The notes under the pieces are model-generated. The model was given only the letters and a program-made list of their open reading frames with translations, made no database searches and was not told where the DNA came from. A stretch of DNA of 64,000 nucleotides, from positions 19,066,501 through 19,130,500 of the forward strand of contig NC_056550.1 of assembly GCF_910596095.1 (NCBI RefSeq), given 5' to 3'. This DNA comes from Thunnus maccoyii. Its lineage: Eukaryota; Chordata; Actinopteri; Scombriformes; Scombridae. Both the position numbers and the translations under genes were made by a program. Below are positions 34,335 through 57,690 of the stretch, piece by piece (position 1 is the stretch's first letter; the number at the start of each line of letters is the position of its first letter).

Positions 34335-36390
34335 AAGTTCGACTCTTCTCTGTGGACTCAGACATTGAATGCATTACTGTGCTGGAGCACCAGATGGCAG
34401 CAAGAATGTGTCATCAGTTCTTCAGGCTGTGAAGCTTGAGAAGGCCTCAGCAATGACTGATGGTTGTTTATTGCTGAAAATCAGCAGAGGGAGGGAAGAG
34501 ACTCAACGCGCTATATTTTCACACTGTATGAATTCATTTTGAAAATGTTTGTTTAATAAATAAACCAATCTTTGCAACTCAGTGGGTGAATTTCTTCATG
34601 TTGGCTAACAGGTGTAGTTCTGCAGAGCTGTTGGAAAATCTTCAGGATGTGGGCTGACAGTCTAACGTGTTTTATTCTTGAATTCCTGCCAGATAATTAA
34701 ACATAGAAAGCCTTGATGCTATCACACTTCAGTGCTACACATCTGGAGTAAATTGCACAAACTCTGTTTTCTTGGTTCTTTGACAATTTTCTATAAACAT
34801 GTTTTTGTCAAACCCAATCTCAAAAATCTGCTTTAATCAAATGGCTAAATAATGGGGTGCTAAGATAACACATGCTCATTGGTTCCCTGAGTTCATGTAG
34901 ATGAGAAAGGGAGGATTCAGACACTTATCTTTAGAATTTAAAGAATTTGGCCAACAGGTATGATTCTCACTCCACCCACTGGTCAACCAGTTCAATTGAG
35001 TTGGGAACCGTCTCAAACCAAAAGGATTATTCGGCCGCACCCGTGGCATTTGACTTTTACTTGCTGATGCTCCTGAGCTGTTCTCTACCAGTATTTTTGG
35101 AAGGATTGAGTTGTAAGTAGCTGTTGATAATACATATATAAACATCATCTCAAACATAATTATAAAATGGTTTGATCAAAATTTTAATGTAATTCTGCCA
35201 GTTGCAGTAACTACACTAAAGGGTTACATGGATTTTAAATGTATTTTGAGTGTAAACTTGTCTGATATTTACTGAACAATTACATTTACAGGATAGTACT
35301 AAATTTGCCTTTTTCCCCACATTCAAACAAATACTTAGTTTCAGTTCAGTTTTTTAGTTTTTATTTTTACTTCTGTGTCATGCAATACATCTTCCACTAA
35401 TGTATATACAGAAGCATGTGGAGAAAGAAAAGAAACAAACAAAATGCCGGAAACACAGAAATGAGTTGAAAATAGCATCCAGCTGGAAGCTCAAAGGATG
35501 CAACTGCAGAACAAAGATATGAAGATATTTTTTCAGACTATTAGACTACATAATAGCCGAATTGTCTTTACGTGAATCAAAAATATGAGGAACACCATTG
35601 CAACACGGCTCTTTATATCTTCGTGCGACCAGGGTAGAATATCAGATCACCGCAGTTCTTTCTGACACATTTATCTTTTAAATGAGACGGAGTCTTACAC
35701 TGGAGCTTTGAGATATAAGACTGTACTTTCTGATAAAGCTGCAGTAGACGCCGTCCTGATATGATCTGTAATATATGAACTCTTGCTGAATCGCTTAATC
35801 AGTTCTATGACGAACACTAAAACTGCTATTGGCTGTTTATTTTGCAAACACATAGCATGAGGTGGCATCATAGTTTTCCTTCTTCAAATTGCGAAATGTA
35901 TGCTGAGAATAAGAGGAAGTGGCTTTCAGGTTTGTCTAAGTCCTCCACTTCACGCGCACATTTCTCGGCTGAGATATTAATAACTATGTGTGTGCTTAAC
36001 ACCCTTTCTTCACAGTTATAACGCAGCAGTTAGGGCACTGCGAATCCAGCTTTCGGTAAGTGTTCACATTTTTATTTCCTAAAGCTTTCCAAATAATTAA
36101 CTGAGTTTCTTTTCTTTTTTTTTTTTTTTTAAATTGTGACGTTTTCTAACGGTTAACATTTTACTCATACTATAATTCCAAAATAAAATCAAACTACTTT
36201 ACTGTAGGCTTCCTAGTGTGTCATAATCAACTCCAAATTGTACTTAACTTTGTGTCATAGATCAACGTTGATGTGGATTCACACAAATGATGGAATTAAA
36301 TCAGTTAACATACTTCCATTTGCAGATATTGGATGGTACAAAGAGAGTGAAGGCAGCTCGACAATAAAATAACCTTCAGCTCAAAGCAAG
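34335..36390 (+). other. ppan 3' UTR, spacer and p2ry11-like leader exon
   Basis: The ppan polyadenylation signal AATAAA is at 34555-34560. A donor GTAAG after 36055 and an acceptor ending at 36325 point to a non-coding leader exon for the GPCR gene, joined to 65 nt of 5' UTR in the coding exon. No other exon is supported in the 2 kb. Confidence 0.6.
34555..34560 (+). terminator. Polyadenylation signal AATAAA, ppan
   Basis: It lies 221 nt past the ppan stop codon and is followed at once by a second overlapping AATAAA. Confidence 0.75.
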
Positions 36391-37317
36391 ATGAATTTCT
36401 CTGAATGCGAGAAGTTTCAAATTGCCCTGCTGCCCTCAGTGTATGGCATTGAGTTCGTTGTAGCCCTGGCAGGAAACCTCTTTGCCTTGTGGCTGCTAGT
36501 GGTCAAAGAAAGAAGGAACTGGCACACTGGTGTTGTCCTGTCCTGTAACCTCGCCATCAGTGACCTGCTGTATGTCCTGACCCTGCCTTTGCTGATCATC
36601 TACTACTCACTGGGGAAGCACTGGATGTTTGGTAATGCTGTGTGTAAAACCGAGAGGTTTCTCTTCACATGCAACCTATATGTGAGCATCTTTTTCATCA
36701 TGGCGATAAGTGTGAACCGCTGCGTGGCCCTGGCGTGTCCCTTCTTTACCAGAACCTATGTAGAGCCTGCCCACGCCAAGGCCATCAGTGTCATCATTTG
36801 GATCACTGTAGGAGTCATTTCCTGCCCTGTGCTGAAATTTGCCTCAGTTTGCCAAAATGACAACAAGACTATGTGTGTGTCCTTCTGTGGTCATCTTCCC
36901 GGCGACGATCACCCTCACTTCACTTACAAAATATTTCTAGCTGTGTTTGGGTGTCTAGTTCCCTTCTTGGTTACTTTCACTTCTTACTGTGTAGTTATTT
37001 GGGTGGTGTGGAAAAATGTCAACATAACCACACTAGAGAAACGCAAGGTAGCCTTGTTAGTCATATCAGTACTTGTCCTGTATGCTGTTTCTTTTGTGCC
37101 TTACCATGTCTTTCAGATCTATCACTTCTATGTGAAACACAAGTACCCTAAGAAAGCTATGTGTTGGCTCTACGATATGTACCAAGTGTCTAAAGGACTG
37201 GCAAGTCTGAACATGTGTATTCATCCAATCCTTTACATGGCTGTGTTTGACAGTATCAGAGTGGCTTGTTGTGGGAATAGCTCTGAGGACAACAAAAGAG
37301 AAGTTATAAGAAAGTAG
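36391..37317 (+). CDS. p2ry11: P2Y11-like class A G-protein-coupled receptor
   Basis: Single coding exon, 308 aa, with ATG in good context (A at -3). Seven membrane segments are visible. TM1 carries AGNLFALWLLV, TM2 LAISDLLYVLTLPLL, and the TM3 start has the conserved Cys (GNAVCKTERF) paired with one in extracellular loop 2. TM7 carries YQVSKGLASLNMC. P2Y family hallmarks are clear in TM7 and in ISVNRCVAL..PFF. The position directly after ppan on the same strand matches human P2RY11, an ATP receptor coupled to Gq and Gs. Several canonical positions differ: NRC replaces DRY at the end of TM3, HPILY replaces N/DPxxY in TM7, and TM6 reads PYHVFQ where most P2Y1-like receptors have Arg at the last position. 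The C-tail is short. Orthology rests mostly on synteny. Confidence 0.85.
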   Translation: MNFSECEKFQIALLPSVYGIEFVVALAGNLFALWLLVVKERRNWHTGVVLSCNLAISDLLYVLTLPLLIIYYSLGKHWMFGNAVCKTERFLFTCNLYVSIFFIMAISVNRCVALACPFFTRTYVEPAHAKAISVIIWITVGVISCPVLKFASVCQNDNKTMCVSFCGHLPGDDHPHFTYKIFLAVFGCLVPFLVTFTSYCVVIWVVWKNVNITTLEKRKVALLVISVLVLYAVSFVPYHVFQIYHFYVKHKYPKKAMCWLYDMYQVSKGLASLNMCIHPILYMAVFDSIRVACCGNSSEDNKREVIRK

Positions 37318-37500
37318 AAATTTCTGTGATGATTATTTCATGCTGTAAAATTCAAGCAAATTTAATCTTGACACGTGAATTTTCTCTTGCTCATATTTCT
37401 TGCTTTATTTCTTTTATTGCCAAAAGTTACCGATCTGTATTATTGACTTTGAAACATAATCTGTAATAGAGATCATGTAATAAACCTTGTAAATACATTT

Positions 37501-37506
37501 AATAAA
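37501..37506 (+). terminator. Polyadenylation signal AATAAA, p2ry11-like gene
   Basis: It is 184 nt past the stop codon, with another AATAAA about 20 nt before it. Confidence 0.7.
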
Positions 37507-39290
37507 CCTCCTTGTTGCTGCAAAAAGACTTTAAATGCCTCATCTTTACTTTATCCACTTCCTGTCTGACCTAATCTGCACCATATCGGCAAGAAAAGTA
37601 GCCTCCTTCCAGTGGCTGAGGCTGGAGAATTGCTACTCTACAGTATATCCAGTGACCAAGTTTTGAAAAAGTATCCATAAATAATCCATTATAATCCAAA
37701 ATCCATACAAGTATAGTTGGTTTATAATCGCACTGCAGAGGAATCCTCACTGTTACAAAATCATATAATTTAGTTTTGTCTGTAACTGCACAAACATAAA
37801 ATTACACATTGAGGATGCTAGCCATTGCTCTCTGAGGAGGTGATTTCCATCTTTTTTTGATCATGTGACCCCTTTAATGAAGCAATGTTGACTTATGACC
37901 TCCTAATCATAGGTCATGCGTGGGCATGAGCAGCTCTCAAATGTATTTTTTTTATTTATTTGAAAGATTTTAAAAGGCCTAAAGGATTAAATGAGTCAGT
38001 AATTCACGAGAAAAAAAAGCCTGATTTGTGTCACAGAGATGTGACCCCTCAGATGTCAAGGTTTAGTTTAGTTTAGTTTATTAGGATCCCCATTAGCCAT
38101 TACACTAGGCAACAGCTACTCTTCCTGGGGTCCACATTGAACACAAAATACATACAATACAAATCAAGATAAAATGAAAAGAAAATAACAATGGACACTT
38201 TTTAAATTCATAAAGAAAAAAACACAAAAAACGTAGGTAAAATGGTAAAGAAGATAAAACAAAAAAAAATGCCATCTCTTATTAGACAATAGAGAGGCTA
38301 GCTTGTGGATAACACCATAGTCATGACACTACAGGTGATAGAGGCTAGATAGTCTCTAGCGCATCGTACAATAATCTTATTATAATACTATGATGATACA
38401 TAGCATAATACTAATCAATATAATATAGTTTATCTACACTGATCTGTATCAACCATTCTTTGTAATTTACTGAAAATTATTAAGATGGAACTTAAGCTGT
38501 TTTTTTTTTTTGTTTTTTTTTTTTTTAATTGCATTCTGCCCTTAATTTCTATGCATGCGGGAAGTAAGGAGATCCATATTAACATATCTCTGTACATAAT
38601 TATTTCCTTCATTGCGTTAGATTTAGTCATATGCACTGTAAAAAGCTCCATTATCAACGGCCTGGTAGGATAGTTATGTCTATTACGAGTATAATGAAGT
38701 AAGGTTGGGAAACACTGCTCCAGTGTAGGACGACTCTTTCCCCTCTCACCTCTGCAATATCGGGCATTTTCCTCATAAAACAAAGCAAAAATATAATTAA
38801 CAATTTATACTCACGTTCTCATCTATGAAATTTTGTTTAAAACTCAGCATAAAAAATGCAGGACTCCCGGGTAAGTTAGACAACTAGAAGTTGATTTGAA
38901 TTGCGAAGATATGTTAAAGCTCATTTCTGTTGTCATTTTCAGCCGTAACTGTAACGTTTAAAGATATATATAGTTAAACACAGTGGTCCGACCTATCAGG
39001 CGTTTCTTCTGTTCTTATTTTATGTACTGTGTTGCTTTGCTGGTGTTTTTGATAAACCAAACCTACCCAACAGCGACATCTGGTGGCTGCTTTTGTCATA
39101 GTGGGAACCGCCTTATCACTGCTATATTCATTCATACTTAGTTATGCTTACTTTTAATTGCTTTAATTTAATTGCTCACTGCTTATACTTACTTAAACTT
39201 ATTTATATACGCTTCTTTGTTTACTTCTTTACTTGCTTAAACTTGTTCATCTTTTCTCCGCGCCGTTAAATTGTATTTACGTGACGAAGG
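37507..39290. other. Intergenic region between p2ry11-like gene and eif3g
   Basis: It contains the retroelement remnant at 38060-38440 and two T-rich runs near 38500-38526. No gene is supported. The open frames here lie in the repeat or in A/T-rich sequence. Confidence 0.6.
38060..38440 (-). mobile_element. Non-LTR retrotransposon 3' end (minus orientation)
   Basis: Read on the minus strand, it ends in 'ggaccccaggaagagtagct', then 'gctaatggggatcctaataa', followed by a (TAAAC)n tail. This is a tail I recognise from many fish genomes. The 5' boundary is unclear and no reverse transcriptase frame is present, so the copy is truncated. Confidence 0.6.
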
Positions 39291-39435
39291 GGGTTTCTAC
39301 CCGGAAGTTATCGTAAACAAATATTGTGATTGGTTCTATACTTTCATCGCGACGTTGACGTCGCGGAAGTGTGTGTAGCGGCTCGGCTCTCACCGCTCCG
39401 TTCTTTGCGGTCCTGAAGCTAAGCTAGCTGAGAGG
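39291..39435 (+). promoter_or_regulatory. eif3g promoter region: two ETS sites, CCAAT box, CRE-like site
   Basis: Within 135 nt of the start codon lie CCGGAAGT at 39301-39308, an inverted CCAAT (attgg) at 39329-39333, TGACGTCG at 39356-39363 and CGGAAGTG at 39364-39371. The region is CpG-containing and TATA-less. This composition is typical of housekeeping translation-factor genes. Confidence 0.6.
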
Positions 39436-42326
39436 ATGCCGTCGATTGAATACGACGAGTGAGTGTTTTTTATAAACATCTAATTATAACTGCTCACATT
39501 GGAGGCGTTTTATAGATCTAATATTGCATTTTAATCTCTCCCCCCCTAGCTCCAAGCCCAGCTGGGCCGACCAAGTCGAGGAGGAAGGAGATGAAGGTAA
39601 AGAGCTAGTTAGCTAATGTTAGCATGTCTCTTGTAGGCTAGGCGGCTTTCATATCCACGTGGTTGTCCGGCGCATTTCTCGAGCTAAACATATACATATC
39701 TGTGACGTTTTGGATATCTAACCTTTTAATGTCGCGAGACATACGTTTGACTGGTTGACATGAATGGACTATGTATTGATCAAACACTATATCGACATAT
39801 GCTTTGGCCTGTGGGCAGTGACGTAAGCAGTAGCATTCACCAGAAAGACAGCACAGCTTGCAAGCTTAGCAAGGTAGTTTAGTATGTTAATAGTTAGAAT
39901 TCAATGCAGTTAACGTACGACAAACTATAAATAATTGTGACCAATGCTGAAATGTTTCACTTCACCAATGCACACAGTTTAATTCAGGTGTAAAGTGAGT
40001 CCTGGACCAAGTCAAAACTGGAGATGTGATGGAAAGGTGGTGACAGCATAGAGTAGTAAAGTGTTCATGCCCAAAAGGAACTTGTATTATAATCATCAAT
40101 GTGTAACTATGAAAAGTGTCCTTGGTGGAAAAGGTTTAAGTGTCCCAGAAACCGTTCTCATCTTTGGTCTAAGGCTGTTTGTTCATTTTCTATTGGATCG
40201 GAAAAAAAACAAAAGCCCCCACAAAGGAGGCAGGAAAGAGTTTCTTTACCTTACTGTCTTCTGTCGTTAAATCTAATTTGACTGAATGAACTGAATGTAA
40301 TTTATTTTATATTCTTCTGGCAGGCACACTACCACCCCCCAAGGAAACCATCAAAGGAAATATAAAAACCATCACAGAATACAAAATAGACGATGATGGG
40401 AAGAAGTTCAAGGTAATTTTTGAGTCTTATTAAAGTAAATGTTGCATCTGTTAAGATTGTTCACAGTGCTTTCACCTGCAGGTTTGTATAGGGCTCCATC
40501 CCATGAGTGCAGCTGCGGTGGCAGCTTGTATAAAGGTTTAGAAATAATCTTGGCTTTCAGAGTACATTCATCCATGCTATGAGACTAACATTGTGGTACA
40601 GAGACATCTATTAGTTCATCTTTTGAACATCTGGACTTTAATAGTTAACCTCATACTTCATGCAGTTTTTTTTTTGGTTTTCTCTGTTTATTTACTTTAT
40701 TCTAAGTATTGTAATTATCTATAAACTTTTGTTTTTGGCTTAAAAAACTACAAAAGCAACAGATTTAGTCATTAATGGATCTGTATATAATAGTTTCTCC
40801 ACCACTTTTTTTTTCTAGATTGTCCGGACCTTCAAGATTGAGACAAGAAAAGCCTCCAAAGCTGTCGCCAGGAGAAAGGTCTGTTTTTAAATCAAATCTA
40901 ACTGTAGCTGCATTCATTTGGAAATGAACAAGTAGAAGACTTTGGATAAAGTCAGGTGTCATGTAATGTATTGCTCTCTTATTTCAGAACTGGAAGAAGT
41001 TCGGCAACTCTGAGTTTGATGCACCTGGTCCTAATGTTGCCACCACCACAGTCAGCGACGATGTCTTCATGACTTTCATTTCCAGCAAAGAGGTGAACTT
41101 CACTTTTTTTCTGCTGCTGTACATGATGTGTAGCAATAAACATAATGCCTGCAAACATCCTTTAACAGTGGTATCTGTAATTAATGAGTACCTCGTCTTA
41201 CCTCTTGCAGGACTTGAACGCCCAAGACCAGGATGAGGATCCTATGAACAAACTGAAAGGACAGAAGATTGTGTCTTGTCGTATTTGCAAAGGCGACCAT
41301 TGGACCACCCGCTGTCCGTACAAGGACACTCTGGGCCCCATGCAGAAGGAGCTGGCTGAACAGCTTGGGCTTTCCACCGGAGACAAGGACAAGCCTGCTG
41401 GCTCTGGTATCATCAGCACACAATTCACACCATCAGATTTTGTTAGACTTGGTGGTTGGATGTTGGATGTTCTAAATTTTCATGACTGATGGCCTGCTTT
41501 TCTTCTCTTTCATCAGCGGAACCAGAGCCTGCACAGCCTGCGCAGAGCAAGACTGGCAAGTATGTGCCCCCGAGCCTGAGGGATGGAGGCACGCGAAGAG
41601 GGGAGTCCATGCAGCCTAACCGCAGAGGTGGGTTTAAGTTGCTGTGCTTGCTAGCTCTGTGCATCCATGCTGTACTGGAGTCACTGTGCCGCAGCAAGAT
41701 TGTTCAGTGAAATCTGTAATGTAAACAACTGTGTGTGCTTGCACCTGACAGCCGATGACAATGCTACCATCCGTGTGACCAATCTGTCTGAGGACACCCG
41801 TGAGACAGACTTGCAGGAGCTCTTCAGACCATTTGGCTCCATCTCAAGGATCTATCTGGCCAAGGACAAGAACACTGGACAGTCAAAGGTCAGTGCTCAT
41901 GTTGAGAATGCTTCAGTGATATTAAATGCAGTGTTTTGATACATTTGTCTCAGAAAAACAAGTTACAAAGACCTGAACACTTGAGGAATTGATCATTCTC
42001 AATTCTTAGACCAGAGAAAAAAAGTGCAGATGTTATGTTGACTGTATTTTGGGGGTTACACAACTGCTTTTGTATCTTTTTAAAAGTAAAAACTCCTCAC
42101 TTTGTTTCCTGCAGGGCTTTGCCTTTATCAGTTTCCACCGTCGGGAAGATGCAGCCCGAGCCATTGCAGGAGTGTCAGGATTTGGATATGATCATCTTAT
42201 TCTCAATGTTGAATGGGCCAAGTAAGTACCAGTAATCATCAGTTTTGTCAATTAAATGTAAAAGCCTGCTATTCATTCTTGCTGCCAACCTTTCTTACAT
42301 CTCTTTGCAGACCGTCTAACAACTGA
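39436..42326 (+). CDS. eif3g: Translation initiation factor eIF3 subunit G
   Basis: Exons: 39436-39458, 39550-39596, 40324-40412, 40819-40878, 40988-41092, 41211-41406, 41517-41627, 41752-41888, 42115-42221, 42311-42326; 296 aa, close to the usual vertebrate length. The start [20 protein letters not shown] matches the family. A CCHC-type zinc knuckle at about 131-143 reads [14 protein letters not shown] conserved YVPPSLR segment follows. An RRM occupies about 211-292, with RNP2 IRVTNL and RNP1 KGFAFISF. The protein ends WAKPSNN. In the eIF3 complex, subunit G binds subunits B and I and sits near the mRNA entry channel, aiding scanning. It lies tail to tail with dnmt1, whereas I recall both being on the same strand in human. 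Confidence 0.97.
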
Positions 42327-42391
42327 GGAAACTACCAGAATATTCCAGCAGGATGCCAGATTTTATTATGGTAAAAAATGGCTGTTACCTA

Positions 42392-42397
42392 AATAAA
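42392..42397 (+). terminator. Polyadenylation signal AATAAA, eif3g
   Basis: It lies 66 nt past the stop codon, giving a very short 3' UTR. Confidence 0.75.
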
Positions 42398-43847
42398 GAC
42401 TCAATGTTGTCACGATTTACTTGTCATTGTTTTCTCTCTAGTTTGCACAACTTTCATATTTCCAGGTAACTTTTATTCTGACTTGAAACTAAAACTGTGA
42501 AGTCCTATGAAGACTTGAATGTCAATTGAGACGAATTGAGAAAAGGTGGAAGGCTCCATGAAGAGATGTAAATTTAATGTGGGGCACATTGAATTCTGAT
42601 CACTCAAGCTACACCTGGATAAAGTCAAGGATGTATGCATGTATTAAACCTCCTGAAGAATACCTTCTTGGTGGTGAGGTGAGACCTCTGCACATTTCAT
42701 ATGTACATCATGAATGAGCTTCATTCTCATTTTTCTTGATATTCAACAGAGACACTGTTTGGCTTGTCCAGTTATTGAAATACGTGACAAGGTACTTCAT
42801 AACATTTGATGCAAAATCTTTTAAATTCAACATTAACAGAAGGCAGTGTTTCTTACTGATTGTATTGACATTGCCCAGGATGGCCTAATACAACCAGAGA
42901 TATTTAAGGAGATGCTACCTTTGTATTCTCACCAAGTGGACAAAACTCGACTTTATCATAACCCTGCTTGGTGTTCTGCAGTAGTTGCCATTTCCCACAA
43001 AAAAAGTTAATCAGGGAGATGCTACTTTTAAGCGGTCACTCCACATGCAGGTGTAAGCTGCAGCTTTCCTTAACTAGATTTAGATAACATGGATATTAGA
43101 TTACAGTTCTGATATTGGCTAAAATTCTTTACTTAACCCTTGTGATGGACGGATGAAGTCGTCTTTAAACTCCACAAGCACATTAACATCTGGTGGTTTG
43201 CAAAACCAGCAGCCCTCCAAGTCTGAGGCTGAAGCACTACAACACTTCAGATGTTTAAGTTTCAACCTCTTATGTGTGCAATAAAAGTCAAAGAAGTATG
43301 TTATGTAAATCAGTAATACTTTTGATTGTAAATGCATATTATTGTGCAATATGCAACAGTAAAATAATGATGGTGTCCCAAAAAGCCGACAAACATTTTC
43401 GACACAGAAATGAATGTACCTTATTGGTGTGGTGTAGAGACATTGTCACACTGTGGGTTCTTATATTTTACCTTCACGGTTGATGTTAATGTGACATTTC
43501 ATCAGTTGCAATGTGATGAATTGGAGAATAATATTCAAAATATTATATATTACTTGGTTTCAAGTGGAAATGTTCCCATACTTTAAGTGTATGTCACCAT
43601 ATTTAACAATTTTGCTCCTGCCTTTTCTGCAAAACTTTTCATGTGATGTTTGCATCAGACGTCATCGGTCACGTGGTAGTATTAATTTGACACAAGCTTC
43701 GTGACAACATATTAAACACTGCGTTCCAGAATTAGATCTTCTGCCCATCAATACTTGACCCTTAATACCATTTTACCAGACTTGACATAATCTTCCTAAC
43801 AGTCCAGTGTTAATTATACACACACAAATCATCAATTTCATAAGAGC

Positions 43848-43853
43848 TTTATT
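43848..43853 (-). terminator. Polyadenylation signal AATAAA, dnmt1
   Basis: TTTATT on the plus strand, giving a dnmt1 3' UTR of about 250 nt. Confidence 0.7.
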
Positions 43854-44086
43854 TGAAATATTACATATAAAAACTACATACAATTTATTCCACATTAGGC
43901 GAACATTTCCCAACATCATGATTAAAGCACATTTAAAACTTAAAACATGGAATGGCACTGCACAGAATGTCCACGGTGGCCACTTAGTGACACAGTTGAC
44001 TGCCAGCTTATTTAAAAGAAATGACTGCCTGACATAACAGCATCAGGATTTATAGATCCGATTCTTGCTGGGAAAGGAACAAAGGA

Positions 44087-55920
<11,834 letters not shown>

Positions 55921-56100
55921 GGTAAACAGCTATCTAAACGTTCAAGACAAAAGAGATAAAAACGACTTTAAAATCCGTTAAAACCCGCCGCTGTTGACAA
56001 CAGTGCAGCTCTGCCTGGCGCGTGCTGTTTCTGCCAATGGATGCTATAAGCAATTCGGGCGCGCGGGCCGTCTTTTCGCGCGGAAACCCGGGTGTTGTGG
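55921..56100 (-). promoter_or_regulatory. dnmt1 promoter: CCAAT box and E2F-like palindrome
   Basis: CCAAT is at 56034-56038 and the near-palindrome ttttcgcgcggaaa at 56073-56086, close to the E2F consensus TTTSGCGC. Both lie within 170 nt of the start codon in a CpG-rich stretch (cgggcgcgcgggccg). E2F/Rb control of mammalian Dnmt1 is established, so the site is plausible. Confidence 0.6.
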
Positions 56101-57690
56101 ACTGTACCACTGCAAAGATCTATGGGTAAAAACAGTCGATCAAAGGGTTATAATATAACGCTGCTGAATGCCTCGTTTTATAATACGAAACACATTTTGT
56201 ATGTTTTATATTTATAAACTATAACTATGACTGATATGTGGTTGTATCTTAGGAAATGTAATTTTCTTGAAATGTCAAACTAACTTCACCTACCCCTACT
56301 GTTTGCCAGATGTTGTAGACAACTGACCAAGCGGAAGCAAATCTGAATGTTGTTTACTAATGAGCAATATTAGCAATAAATCTCTGCCTTTCAGATATTG
56401 TCTGTATTTACGATTGAAAGCATTTCATATATGACGCAATGCTTTCAGTGAATGACGGTGTAAATGTGTTAGTGCATGGAGACAGCGGTAGATAACTGTA
56501 TAGTGTGATGTGTGTTTATGATTCACCTGGCTGGGTAATGTTATCTCTCTATCTCTATCTTTTATATGTAGTATATATATGTATAAATTTGAGCGATGTT
56601 TATGATTTCATTTGGCAGACGTGTAGTTTTAAAAGTATATGGAGCAAAGATCCTTCAGATATGTCTAGCCATGTGACTTTTTCACCACGAGGTGGCACTA
56701 TGTCATCGATAACTTGAAAACAGTGTGAGTCTAGCTTTCTCATGTTCCCAAATCATGGCTTTGAATCGTCTCCCTCATATTGTCCATGCAAACCCAAATA
56801 TGAATACGTTTACCATCATTTTCCTTAAGTAAATTCAATCTACAGACCTACATTAACTGAGCCGTGATCATTCTTACAGTTTATTATAGTTAATTCTCAT
56901 ACTGGCCACTCCTTTAAAGGAGTACCTCTTGCGCTTGTGTGTATGTACTATATATACATAATCTAACAGAAATTATTAAGTGTGTTTTTTTTTTGCTGTA
57001 AACTATGAACTTATAAACTCACATTGGTCTAGTGTGCCATCTGGCTTGAATGTTTTTGTGTATACAACTTCACCTACAGGTTTCTGAGTCTGATGTCACA
57101 TCCTGCAGGGCACTGGAAAGACTTGGCAGACTTCCTAGCGGCGCAGCCTCCTGGGGCTGATTCAGCCAATGTTCCCACCCAGGAATCCTGGACGTCTGAC
57201 AGAAAACAGACCCAACTCTCCCAAGGCCACTATAAGTCAGCCTCTCCCCTCACTCCAAAGTCTCCCCCTTATCCGAAAACCTCTCCCGGGGCCTTTCTTT
57301 ATGCTTCTCTCAGACAAACTATCTTACAAATAGACATGCTTCTTCACCGCACCCCATGTTCACTCTCCCTGCCCTCTGCCCAGCTTCCCATCATAGCCTT
57401 GTCTTGCTTTGGCCTTTGAGCAATTGGGACAATTTTATTAGGTAAGACAGCCATGATTAATAGCCAAGTAGCATTTGCATGTACAATTTCAGGCTTTCAT
57501 GTTGAAGCTAGTTGTTTTCTGACCTTGTCTGAGCATGTTTGGATTAAATGCTTCATCTTGAATACTTCTCAGATGTCAGTACAATAGGGAGTCATTCCAG
57601 GACCTGCACATATACTACAATTAAATGTTTTTAGGCTTTACAGATCAGAAGTACTAGTAAACTCAAACACACAAAAACAGATTCTGTCAG
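56101..57690. other. Intergenic region upstream of dnmt1
   Basis: Mostly A/T-rich, with one more C-rich block at 57080-57420 that stays open on the plus strand for 108 codons but has no recognisable domain. I would not call a gene here. Confidence 0.5.

Larger units (their letters stand above)
42327..44086. other. Convergent 3' region of eif3g and dnmt1
   Basis: The eif3g AATAAA is at 42392-42397. The dnmt1 signal (TTTATT on plus) is at 43848-43853. Between them are about 1.4 kb of A/T-rich sequence with no exon I can support. Confidence 0.65.

Noticed and set aside
34876-35157. 93-codon minus-strand open frame between ppan and the p2ry11-like gene
   Set aside because: No domain, no splice support and no neighbouring exon in frame; the composition looks like non-coding sequence.
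38430-38783. 117-codon minus-strand frame
   Set aside because: Lies next to the retroelement tail, includes poly-Lys from a T run, and shows no reverse transcriptase or other domain.
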